Positions 1-5,884 are shown, counted from the first letter of the stretch. The stretch: DNA of 6,019 nucleotides from an uncultured Dorea sp. (GCA_910586965.1 CAJUMF010000066.1:1-6019); one strand, 5' to 3'. Notes: generated by a model from the letters alone, not told the origin. Numbers and translations are program-made.

Positions 1-56
1 ACGCCTCAATCGTCCGCCTTGAAAATCACCCAAATCTCTATAGTCAGGGTCGCAGC

Positions 57-61
57 AGGAG
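57..61 (+). promoter_or_regulatory. Ribosome binding site supporting the TTG start at 68
   Basis: AGGAG lies 6 nt before the TTG at 68, a good distance. No comparable site precedes the in-frame ATG at 110. It may be a true site that rescues translation of a shortened gene, or a chance match inside former coding sequence. Confidence 0.4.
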
Positions 62-67
62 CAAAAA

Positions 68-931
68 TTGATTCTTCTCCGACCGTGTGTTCCTTTGTAC
101 ACTGAGGGTATGGATATCGTAGTGCAGTTAAAGGACGGCAGCATCGCCAACCTTGAGATTCAAAAAATCGGGTATAAGTTCCCGGGGGAGCGGAGCGCAT
201 GTTACTCTGCAGACTTACTGCTGCGGCAATATAAGAGAGTCCGCAGCAAGCGAAAAGAAAAATTCGCCTACAGAGACATCAAACAAGTATACACTATCGT
301 ATTATTCGAGCATAGCCCGTCGGCATTCCGTCAGTTTCCTGACACATATCTTCACTATTTTGAACAGCAGTCAAATACCGGACTTAAGATGGACCTCCTG
401 CAGAAATATCTGTTCGTTCCTCTTGACATCTTCCGGGAAATCCAGCACAATAAACATATCAGGATAGAGAATCGGTTAGAGGCATGGCTTGCGTTTCTGT
501 GCATGGATGAGCCGGAGGCGCTCATCTCCATCATAGAAAAGTATTCGGATTTCAAAGCCATGTATGAGCAGATTTATGATATCTGCCGTAATATAGAAGA
601 GGTGATGGGTATGTTTTCGAAGGAACTTAGGGAGATGGACCGGAATACGGTGCAGCTGATGATTGACGAGATGCAGGAGGAGCTGAACCAGAAAAAACAG
701 GAGTTGGAGCAGGAAAGGCGGAATGCAGAGCAGGAAAGGCAGAATGCAGAAAAGGAAAAGCGGAATGCAGAGAAGGAAAAGCAGAATGCAGAGAAGGAAA
801 AGCGAAATGCAGAGAAGGAAAGGAAGAATGCAGAGAAGAAATTGAAACAAAAAGACCAGGAGCTGGAGCAAACCAGACAGGCGTATGAGAAGGCGTTAGA
901 ACGGATTGCAGAGCTGGAGGCATTGTCTTAA
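68..931 (+). CDS. PD-(D/E)XK nuclease family transposase (Rpn/PF12784-like), N-terminally shortened
   Basis: Recognised as the Rpn/PF12784 family of recombination-promoting nuclease or transposase-like proteins, which are abundant in Lachnospiraceae and act on DNA. The core is visible at residues 16-60: Asp16 (MDIVV), then Glu30-x-Gln32 in NLEIQKIGY, which fits the PD-(D/E)XK D...ExQ active site. It is followed by the family stretch FPGERSACYSADLLLRQYK, then a helical region (VYTIVLFEHSP, LLQKYLFVPLDIF). Residues about 205-285 form a charged coiled coil with six copies of a 7-residue NAEKEKR-type repeat. The chosen start is TTG at 68, with AGGAG (57-61) 6 nt upstream; ATG at 110 is the alternative but has no such site. 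Family members I recall carry roughly 70-100 more residues before the catalytic Asp. Here stops occur in frame at 20 and 41, so the protein is probably truncated or a decayed copy. Family call is secure; activity is doubtful. Confidence 0.85.
   Translation: MILLRPCVPLYTEGMDIVVQLKDGSIANLEIQKIGYKFPGERSACYSADLLLRQYKRVRSKRKEKFAYRDIKQVYTIVLFEHSPSAFRQFPDTYLHYFEQQSNTGLKMDLLQKYLFVPLDIFREIQHNKHIRIENRLEAWLAFLCMDEPEALISIIEKYSDFKAMYEQIYDICRNIEEVMGMFSKELREMDRNTVQLMIDEMQEELNQKKQELEQERRNAEQERQNAEKEKRNAEKEKQNAEKEKRNAEKERKNAEKKLKQKDQELEQTRQAYEKALERIAELEALS
722..847 (+). repeat. Six tandem 21-bp repeats inside the nuclease gene
   Basis: Units begin AATGCAGA at 722, 743, 764, 785, 806 and 827, exactly 21 bp apart. 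They encode residues 219-260 as NAEQERQ/NAEKEKR/NAEKEKQ-like heptads. The unit length is a multiple of three, so copy gain or loss keeps the frame. The repeats extend an alpha-helical coiled coil that begins just upstream (about residues 205-218). Confidence 0.95.
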
Positions 932-948
932 AGGAAAACACGAAAAGG

Positions 949-990
949 GTCTGGGACATCCTGAGAATTATGGATGCCCGGACTTTTTTT
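949..990 (+). terminator. Intrinsic terminator after the nuclease gene
   Basis: A stem of 949-961 with 972-983 (GTCTGGGACATCC against GGATGCCCGGAC, one bulged A and one G-T pair) closes a 10-nt loop. It is followed directly by seven T residues (984-990). It lies 18 nt after the nuclease stop codon. Confidence 0.88.
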
Positions 991-1008
991 GTTTCAAAAA
1001 CTTTTTGG

Positions 1009-1027
1009 CCTTAAAGCAGCTTTAAGG
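1009..1027 (+). promoter_or_regulatory. Perfect 19-bp palindrome, operator-like or small hairpin
   Basis: CCTTAAAGCAGCTTTAAGG has two perfect 9-bp arms around one central base. It sits 19 nt after the T-tract of the nuclease terminator and about 120 bp upstream of the -35 box for the next gene. No T-tract follows, so it is not an ordinary terminator. Its symmetry suits a dimeric DNA-binding protein, but the role is unknown. Confidence 0.45.
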
Positions 1028-1145
1028 TGTAGGGTAAAATCAGAAATATAAAAAATAAGTGTCACGTTTCGGCTGTTCAACTGATTATATATTATAAAGA
1101 GCCATCTGGTGCGGAGAAAAAATTTCAAAAATTTTAAATCAGGTA

Positions 1146-1174
1146 TTGACATATGTCGGCTATCGATGTATTAT
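1146..1174 (+). promoter_or_regulatory. Promoter for the small membrane protein gene
   Basis: The -35 box TTGACA (1146-1151) is exact and is followed after 17 nt by TATTAT (1169-1174). An overlapping TATAAT (1172-1177) would give a 20-nt spacer. Transcription should start near 1181, leaving a leader of about 73 nt. Upstream is an A/T-rich stretch with a 7-bp inverted repeat AAAATTT/AAATTTT (1119-1135) that could act as an UP element. The perfect palindrome GACATATGTC (1148-1157) overlaps the -35 box. Confidence 0.75.
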
Positions 1175-1224
1175 AATAACAGATATAGCGATGAACGATA
1201 TATAAAGAAGATAAATATATATCG
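1148..1224 (+). promoter_or_regulatory. TATCG/CGATA repeat cluster, probable operator over and below the promoter
   Basis: The stretch contains GACATATGTC (1148-1157, perfect palindrome), TATCGAT (1161-1167), GCGAT (1188-1192), and a perfect 9-bp inverted repeat CGATATATA (1196-1204) with TATATATCG (1216-1224), arms 11 nt apart. The elements straddle the -35 box, the spacer and the start of the transcript, as expected of a repressor region. PadR-family repressors of clostridia seem a possible binder from motif style, but no such gene is in the window. The last inverted repeat could also fold in the RNA leader. Confidence 0.5.
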
Positions 1225-1254
1225 CAAATAAAAATCAAGAGAGGAGCGAGCACT

Positions 1255-1677
1255 ATGTCAAACGCAAAACAGATGTCATTAAACGAGGAGAGAATTTACA
1301 ACGAGGGTCAGGGAAAGAAGAAACGCAAAAAGAGCTTTATGGAATGTGCGGTTTGGGTTGATTTTCCGTTAAACGCAGTCATTTTTGCATATGCGGCGTT
1401 TTATATCAGCAAGGTGTTCAAGATAGGAGCTGAGGAGGCGCTTTTACAGGCATTGCCGATGCTGGGAAAGAGCGAACTTATGGATTCGATGTGGGTAGCG
1501 TGTCTGCCTATGATGGTGGTTTGCATCGCCCTGGCATTGGTGCTTGAGTTTATTTACCTGATACTTAAGCTTTGCAGGAAGGAGCCTTTCATCACGGAGA
1601 AATTTGCCATCATCATTATGATAGCGAAGACAATATGGTTAGTAACATTTATAGCGGCAACTTTTGTTTTCTTATAA
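1255..1677 (+). CDS. Small three-pass membrane protein of unknown function
   Basis: I do not recognise this 140-residue protein with certainty. The N-terminus (1-33) is hydrophilic and strongly basic, with KKKRKK at 21-26, suggesting a cytoplasmic N-terminus by the positive-inside rule. Predicted membrane segments lie at about 36-54, 80-104 and 117-140, the last running to the C-terminus. A short RKEPFITEKFAII stretch (108-120) before the last segment is faintly like the PF(T/x)EEN-type turn of DUF2975 proteins, a weak resemblance only. The start is ATG with GAGGAG (1241-1246) 8 nt upstream. A strong, apparently regulated promoter (1146-1174) drives it, and the BceB-like permease gene follows 65 nt downstream across a terminator. 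It may be an accessory or sensing partner of that transporter, which is inference from position only. Confidence 0.85.
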   Translation: MSNAKQMSLNEERIYNEGQGKKKRKKSFMECAVWVDFPLNAVIFAYAAFYISKVFKIGAEEALLQALPMLGKSELMDSMWVACLPMMVVCIALALVLEFIYLILKLCRKEPFITEKFAIIIMIAKTIWLVTFIAATFVFL

Positions 1678-1691
1678 ATATAGATGTTGAT

Positions 1692-1724
1692 AAAAAGACT
1701 GGCGCTTAAGCACCGGTCTTTTTT
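1692..1724 (+). terminator. Intrinsic terminator between the small membrane gene and the ABC pair
   Basis: AAAAAGACTGG (1692-1702) pairs with CCGGTCTTTTT (1713-1723) with one T-G pair. An inner GC pair set closes a TTAA loop (1706-1709), and T residues run through 1724. Only 18 nt separate it from the permease start codon, so there is no room for a new promoter after it. It therefore either attenuates the ABC genes or their promoter lies upstream of it. Confidence 0.82.
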
Positions 1725-1742
1725 GGAAAGAGGCGGGGAACT

Positions 1743-3728
1743 ATGAAAAAGCTGTTTTTTAAAAGCCTTAGAAGGAGCAGCGGGGATTTTGGGATTATTG
1801 TCTCCTGCGGGATATTTGTCATATCAATCATTTACATTACATCTTTTATTTCCGACAGCCTGATTCAGCTCACCGCCGGGACGAGGGGAAATGCTACGGC
1901 GGTGTACGCCAATCTGGGCGTGTTCATACTGACTTATGTTGTCTTAGGGGTGCTGATGGTGCTGATGACCATTGCCTATATACGGAAACGCTCTTATGAG
2001 TATGCCATGTTCGGCATCCTGGGCATGAAGAAAAAGCATAAGTTCCGCTTTATCGGCTGCGAGTACGGGGCGGTCATCCTCTGTTCCCTGGCGGGCGGAG
2101 CTGCTCTCGGGGGGATTCTCAGCATTCCGGTGCTGCCCCTCCTTAGGAGCATCCTCCATGACAATGCCCTTGCGGTAAAGAGGAATCTGATTCCCCTGCG
2201 GCTTACGGTGATTGTGGGAATGGTGATGTTTGCACTGATATTTGTAATCTGTGACGAGCTGATTGCATGTCTTGGCCTGGATGCGGTGCTGTCCATGGGA
2301 AAGAGGAGCGGGAAAAGCTACCGTCCGTCCATTGTGCCGCTTATTCTGGGAAGTGCATTTGCCGTCCTGCCCTTTGCTTTTCTGTTCTCTTACTGGGGGA
2401 AGGTGAATAAGGCGATTCCAGCGGCCCTTGTGAGCATGTCGCTCCTTTGCCTTATGACGGCTCTTGGCGGCAGGTGGCTTGGAAAGGTGAAAAAGCGCAG
2501 GGATTACCAGAAGAGGGTTCTGTGGATGGACCAGTGGTATCATCGTTTCTATTATAATATGAATCTTTCTGTCGTAATGGCGGTGCTTATCTTTATTAAT
2601 CTGTTTAACTTTGGGATTAAAATCTGCGACCATGTGCCTGTGCTTAAGGAGTCCTCCTGGCCGTATGATATTGTATGGATGGCAAATGCAGGGGATGAGG
2701 CGTTTCTTGACGGGCTTTGCGCGTCTTACGGTGTGAAGATCAGGACGCAGCCCTGTGTCCGGGTGACGACGCCGGACCTTGGGGAGCATATGGGAATCAG
2801 CGCGTCGGATTATGAGAACTGGACGAAGGAAAAAGTGGAGCTTTCGGGGAAAGAGATTTATGTGGTGTATCAGAGGAACCGGGAGGAGAGCAACCTCTTG
2901 GGGATTGACTACGGGGCAGGCCGTCCGAGGCTCTATATCGGAAGTGCCAGGAAGAATCTCTGGATTGTCAGCGGTGCCGGGCTTATCGCCGGGGAGGAGT
3001 TTAAAAGAGAATATCAGGTTAAGGGGGAGACAACCCGGATGATGACGGGCGTATACCAGTCCCGCGGCGTGGGAATCTGGCGCGGCGACGTCTGGGAGCA
3101 GGTGATTGTCTTTTCCGACGAGTATTTCGGGCAGATTAAGGACACGGCGGAGGGAGCAAATCTGGCGGTGATGATACGCACCCCGGAGCATTTCGGCAAG
3201 GAAGAGTACAAAAAAGTCTATGAGGAAATCGCAGCTTACGCCAGAGAACATTCTCAGGTGAATGTGCTGGACGGGAAACGCGGCAATCCTGTTATATATG
3301 AGAAAACAGCGGAGATGGGGCAGAACCACCGGACGCAGGTCTTAAGGCTTTCTTCTGCCGGAATCAATATATTTATCCTCATGGTCTGTATAGTTTTCAT
3401 TCTGTGGGTCAAGGGGAAATATGACTATGCGGATATGAGGTGGAAGTATCAGTTCTTAAGCCTCGCCGGGATGGAGGCGGCAAAGCGCAGGGCATGTATA
3501 AAAAAGGAGATGCTTGTTGCTCCCGCGGCGGCGTTTTTGGGCGGCGTTCCTGCGGCTCTCATCTTTATCGCGGGGGATGTGTCGCAAAAGCACATGGAAA
3601 TGAGCTGGAACCTGCGCTATCTGTGGGAAATGCTTGGGATATCTGCGGCGGCGGTGCTGATACTTGCGGCAGCGTCGGCAGTATTTACGCTGAGGATGGT
3701 AAAAAGGCTTGAAAAAAGCGGAGAGTAG
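1743..3728 (+). CDS. BceB-like ABC transporter permease (FtsX family)
   Basis: This 661-residue permease has the layout of BceB-type peptide-antibiotic transporters. Membrane segments are predicted at about 16-36, 56-78, 108-132, 152-174, 196-216, 223-243 and 276-296. A large extracellular domain follows (about 297-537), then segments at 538-556, 591-611 and 632-652, ten in total. FtsX-type cytoplasmic coupling stretches are seen at 84-97 (SYEYAMFGILGMKK) and 570-583 (QFLSLAGMEAAKRR). BceB proteins work with an ATPase to free lipid-cycle intermediates from peptide antibiotics and to signal to a sensor kinase; that function here is inferred from family. The ATG start has AGAGG (1729-1733) 9 nt upstream. 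The gene is followed after 15 nt by its ATPase. Usual BceAB loci place the ATPase first, so the order is reversed. Other FtsX-family roles, such as lipid or peptide export, remain possible. Confidence 0.88.
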   Translation: MKKLFFKSLRRSSGDFGIIVSCGIFVISIIYITSFISDSLIQLTAGTRGNATAVYANLGVFILTYVVLGVLMVLMTIAYIRKRSYEYAMFGILGMKKKHKFRFIGCEYGAVILCSLAGGAALGGILSIPVLPLLRSILHDNALAVKRNLIPLRLTVIVGMVMFALIFVICDELIACLGLDAVLSMGKRSGKSYRPSIVPLILGSAFAVLPFAFLFSYWGKVNKAIPAALVSMSLLCLMTALGGRWLGKVKKRRDYQKRVLWMDQWYHRFYYNMNLSVVMAVLIFINLFNFGIKICDHVPVLKESSWPYDIVWMANAGDEAFLDGLCASYGVKIRTQPCVRVTTPDLGEHMGISASDYENWTKEKVELSGKEIYVVYQRNREESNLLGIDYGAGRPRLYIGSARKNLWIVSGAGLIAGEEFKREYQVKGETTRMMTGVYQSRGVGIWRGDVWEQVIVFSDEYFGQIKDTAEGANLAVMIRTPEHFGKEEYKKVYEEIAAYAREHSQVNVLDGKRGNPVIYEKTAEMGQNHRTQVLRLSSAGINIFILMVCIVFILWVKGKYDYADMRWKYQFLSLAGMEAAKRRACIKKEMLVAPAAAFLGGVPAALIFIAGDVSQKHMEMSWNLRYLWEMLGISAAAVLILAAASAVFTLRMVKRLEKSGE

Positions 3729-3743
3729 AGGGAGGTCAGGCAA

Positions 3744-4514
3744 ATGGAAAAGAAACGTGCGCGCAGGATTTTAGAGGTGAAGGGGCTTGTCCGGAATTAT
3801 TACACCGTCAATTCCGATGGTGAGAAAATCGCCTGCGAGGTGTTAAAGGGAGTCTCTTTTTCTGTAAGGCCGGGGGAATTTATCGGAATCATGGGCAGCT
3901 CGGGCTGCGGGAAGACGACGCTCCTCAAGACCCTTGGGATGATAGATAAGCCGGACGGCGGGGAAGTGCTGTATAAGGGGGAGCCCACCGCGAAGTTTTA
4001 CGGGGATAAGCTTGCGAAGGTGCGACGGGAGGAGCTGGCGTTTATCTTTCAGGATTTTTATCTGATGGACAGCCTGACGGTGGAGGAAAATATCATGCTG
4101 CCCCTGACGTTAAACGAAGAGGAACCACGGAAAAGCCGCCAGGTTGCAAGGGCGGTGGCGGCACAGTTCGGCATCCGCAAACTCCTGGATAAAAAGCCCT
4201 ATGAGCTTTCCGGCGGCGAGAAACAAAGGACGGCAATCTGCCGGGCAATGGCGGCTGACCCGGAGCTTATCCTTGCGGATGAGCCAACCGGGAACTTAGA
4301 TTCCAATTCTTCAAGAGTCGTGATTAGAACGCTTGCCCATATCAATAAGGAGATGAAAAAGACAATCCTCTTAGTGACCCATGACCCGAAGGTGGCGAGC
4401 TACTGCGAAAAAATCATACTGCTGAAGGACGGGCAGGTTATGGATATGCTGAAAAAAGAGGGGGAGCAGAAAGAGTTTTACCAGAGGATATTAAGGAATA
4501 TGGGGAGGATATAG
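3744..4514 (+). CDS. ABC transporter ATP-binding protein (MacB/BceA type)
   Basis: This 256-residue ATPase should hydrolyse ATP on the cytoplasmic face to power the preceding permease. All key motifs are intact: Walker A GSSGCGKTT (51-59), Q-loop Gln103 in FIFQDFYLMDSLTVEENI, signature LSGGEKQR (155-162), Walker B LILADE (175-180) with catalytic Glu180, D-loop NLD (184-186) and switch His213 in LLVTHD. The ADEPTGNLD form is typical of the MacB/LolD/BceA clade, which partners FtsX-like permeases. The ATG start has GGGAGG (3730-3735) 8 nt upstream, and the gene follows the permease stop by 15 nt, so the two are almost certainly co-translated. No two-component system follows: the next gene is convergent on the other strand, with stops 8 nt apart. 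Confidence 0.95.
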   Translation: MEKKRARRILEVKGLVRNYYTVNSDGEKIACEVLKGVSFSVRPGEFIGIMGSSGCGKTTLLKTLGMIDKPDGGEVLYKGEPTAKFYGDKLAKVRREELAFIFQDFYLMDSLTVEENIMLPLTLNEEEPRKSRQVARAVAAQFGIRKLLDKKPYELSGGEKQRTAICRAMAADPELILADEPTGNLDSNSSRVVIRTLAHINKEMKKTILLVTHDPKVASYCEKIILLKDGQVMDMLKKEGEQKEFYQRILRNMGRI

Positions 4515-4533
4515 GCACGGACCTATTCCTCCC
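4503..4533. terminator. Hairpin spanning both convergent stop codons
   Basis: GGGAGGATATAGG (4503-4515) pairs with CCTATTCCTCCC (4522-4533) with one bulged T, leaving a 6-nt loop. It covers the stop codons of the ATPase gene (4512-4514, plus) and the CmpB-like gene (4523-4525, minus). No T-tract follows on either strand, so it is a weak bidirectional terminator candidate, or serves as a 3'-end stabiliser or roadblock. Confidence 0.5.
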
Positions 4534-5380
4534 GATTTCTGCGCTGCGCCTCAAAGAGCTCTTTCAGTTCATGGAAACTTTCTTTAAATTTTGGAGAAAT
4601 AGCGGATGGGTTCCGGCGGATAATGTTAAGCGCCGTTTTAACCTTACGCTCTCTCAGACGCTCATGCAGGGCTTTTTTGTAAGACTGCCTGAGCGTCTCT
4701 CTTTTTTCGGTCAGCATCTCCCGGTTTTCCCGAAGTTCTGATTCAATCTCATGTATATGCTCGTGGAGCCGTTCAGAGCTTTGGGCAATATTTTCCGATA
4801 CATTCTCAAGCTTATCCTCCAGGGAAGACAGCACCGCGCTGCGTTCTGTAAGCTCCTGCAAAAGTTCCCGGAAATCCAGGGCGGACTGTACGGATTTCGT
4901 AGTGTCTGCGGCAAATATGGCAACAAGCACTGTGCTTGTGAGATTCGCGATGTTTTCCGGAATCTTAAGCACGGCATTTTCAAATGGAAGGTGCAGCACC
5001 TTTACCATGAGCACCGAGAACACGCCCCACCCAAGGGAGCAGAACAGGCAGATATGCCCGTTTAAGTTAAAATGGTTGTTGCTGTAATCCCAATATCTGA
5101 CGTGAAAGAGCCGCTCCATCGCCGCGCCGGTAAAGTATTCTAAGATGGTTGCCCCGACCATCCCGAACAGGAAGATGAGCGGGATGCTGCCCCGCACCGG
5201 CAAGGTAATCCAAAGGACGGTGATTGCCCCGAATCCATAGATGGGTATCAGAGGGCCGTATAGAAATCCGCGATTGATCCACTGCCGTTTTAGAGCAGAG
5301 ACATACAGGCATTCCCAGACCCATCCGAGAAAGCAGTATAAAAAGAAAAATAAGAGCCATTGTGCCTGAGAGTAAAACAT
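4523..5380 (-). CDS. CmpB-like putative ABC transporter membrane protein (PF06541) with C-terminal coiled coil
   Basis: This 285-residue protein matches the Firmicute family labelled putative ABC transporter type IV/CmpB (PF06541). Hallmarks are FLGWVWE (17-23), NRGFLYGPLIPIYGFGA (36-52), LEYFTGAAMERLF (80-92) and WDYSNNHFNLNGHICL with SLGWG (97-119). Membrane segments are predicted at about 8-28, 39-60, 66-84, 108-130 and perhaps 144-160. Residues about 165-245 are a long charged helix, likely a cytoplasmic coiled coil, with a basic patch at 241-257. The family name does not establish transport: no ATPase is paired with it on this strand, and the true function is unknown. The ATG at 5380 has AAAGGAGG with AGGAGG 7 nt upstream (5388-5393). 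A promoter is proposed at 5480-5508. The plus-strand ABC genes converge on it and are probably unrelated. Confidence 0.85.
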   Translation of the reverse strand: MFYSQAQWLLFFFLYCFLGWVWECLYVSALKRQWINRGFLYGPLIPIYGFGAITVLWITLPVRGSIPLIFLFGMVGATILEYFTGAAMERLFHVRYWDYSNNHFNLNGHICLFCSLGWGVFSVLMVKVLHLPFENAVLKIPENIANLTSTVLVAIFAADTTKSVQSALDFRELLQELTERSAVLSSLEDKLENVSENIAQSSERLHEHIHEIESELRENREMLTEKRETLRQSYKKALHERLRERKVKTALNIIRRNPSAISPKFKESFHELKELFEAQRRNREE

Positions 5381-5479
5381 GCGGGTTCCTCCTTTGTGCG
5401 CTATGGGTAATGTAAAAGGCAGATAACCGAAGTTGCCCGCCTGTGAAGTCTGAATGAAATAGCGGTTTAAATATAATTA

Positions 5480-5508
5480 ATGGTACATCTGTAATTTCTT
5501 AAAGTCAA
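5480..5508 (-). promoter_or_regulatory. Likely promoter of the CmpB-like gene
   Basis: Read on the minus strand, TTGACT (5508-5503) is followed after 17 nt by TACCAT (5485-5480). The -35 box is strong and the -10 box matches four of six bases. The leader would be about 90 nt. Apart from this promoter the 171-nt gap to the XRE gene shows only a weak hairpin near its right end. Confidence 0.45.
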
Positions 5509-5520
5509 CCAGGAAATTTT

Positions 5521-5545
5521 GCATTACTGTAGATTATCAGTATGC
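5521..5545 (-). other. Weak hairpin after the XRE gene
   Basis: On the minus strand GCATACTG pairs with CAGTAATGC with one bulged base and an 8-nt loop, starting 6 nt past the XRE stop codon. It is followed by AAAATTTCC rather than T residues, so it is a poor terminator. It may only stabilise the 3' end, and transcription may run on into the CmpB-like gene. Confidence 0.25.
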
Positions 5546-5551
5546 ATACCC

Positions 5552-5770
5552 CTATTCGCCAAATTTTCTTCTATTGTCCGTTACTCCAAGCATATAATCC
5601 ACACTGACATCATACAATTCTGCCAGTTTCAGCAATGCCCATAGCGGTATTTCCCGCACACCATTTTCATATCTTCTATATACGCCTTCATGGCATTTTA
5701 AGAATTCAGCGACATTTTCCTGTGTCAAATCGTTGTCTGTCCTTAAATCCCTTATACGTTTATACTGCAT
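5552..5770 (-). CDS. XRE-family helix-turn-helix transcriptional regulator
   Basis: This 72-residue protein is a single-domain Cro/C1-type DNA-binding regulator. The HTH spans about residues 15-41 (LTQENVAEFL as first helix and turn, then HEGVYRRYENG as recognition helix and following turn). The classic tail IPLWALLKLAELYDVSVDYMLG follows, as in many small clostridial and phage-type regulators. There is no sensor or peptidase domain. The ATG at 5770 is preferred because GAGG lies 6 nt upstream. An upstream in-frame GTG at 5782 would add four residues and overlaps that binding site. It has its own promoter (5809-5838). Targets are unknown; autoregulation is the usual expectation, and an inverted repeat flanks the promoter. 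The CmpB-like gene lies downstream on the same strand. Confidence 0.93.
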   Translation of the reverse strand: MQYKRIRDLRTDNDLTQENVAEFLKCHEGVYRRYENGVREIPLWALLKLAELYDVSVDYMLGVTDNRRKFGE

Positions 5771-5783
5771 GCGGCACCTCACC

Positions 5784-5840
5784 GTTTGGTTAGATTCATC
5801 CTTATTAAATCATACCATTTAGTGATATACTTTACCAAAC
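5784..5840. promoter_or_regulatory. Inverted repeat GTTTGGT/ACCAAAC bracketing the XRE promoter
   Basis: Perfect 7-bp arms at 5784-5790 and 5834-5840 lie 43 nt apart. One overlaps the -35 box and the other lies in the leader just ahead of the ribosome binding site. This placement fits half-sites for autorepression, though 7-bp arms this far apart can arise by chance. Confidence 0.3.
5809..5838 (-). promoter_or_regulatory. Promoter of the XRE regulator gene
   Basis: On the minus strand TTGGTA (5838-5833) is followed after 18 nt by TATGAT (5814-5809). The predicted start, near 5802, gives a leader of about 32 nt before the ATG at 5770, with GAGG at an appropriate distance. Confidence 0.6.
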
Positions 5841-5884
5841 ATTTTTTTAGAAAAGGACAAAATAGAAAATCTTGAGTATATAAG

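Noticed and set aside
6..200. Minus-strand frame at the left edge
   Set aside because: It overlaps the nuclease core in antisense, starts inside it, and matches no family I recognise.
476..871. Minus-strand frame with repeated LLCILPFL-type segments that looks like a membrane protein
   Set aside because: The hydrophobic repeats are the antisense reading of the 21-bp coiled-coil repeats of the nuclease gene.
1068..1103. A second promoter around the TATATATTATAAAG stretch
   Set aside because: No acceptable -35 box lies at the right distance; it is probably only AT-rich sequence upstream of the real promoter.
1944..3329. Open 461-codon minus-strand frame opposite the permease gene
   Set aside because: It lies fully inside a well-supported permease gene. 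The predicted product is rich in His, Arg and Pro with no recognisable domain, and it looks like a codon-bias shadow.
4751..5065. Plus-strand frame of 104 codons
   Set aside because: It is antisense to the CmpB-like gene, whose family motifs and ribosome binding site are clear.
5552..5782. GTG at 5782 as the XRE start
   Set aside because: The GTG overlaps the GAGG ribosome binding site that serves the ATG at 5770, and the extra four residues are not part of the usual XRE start.
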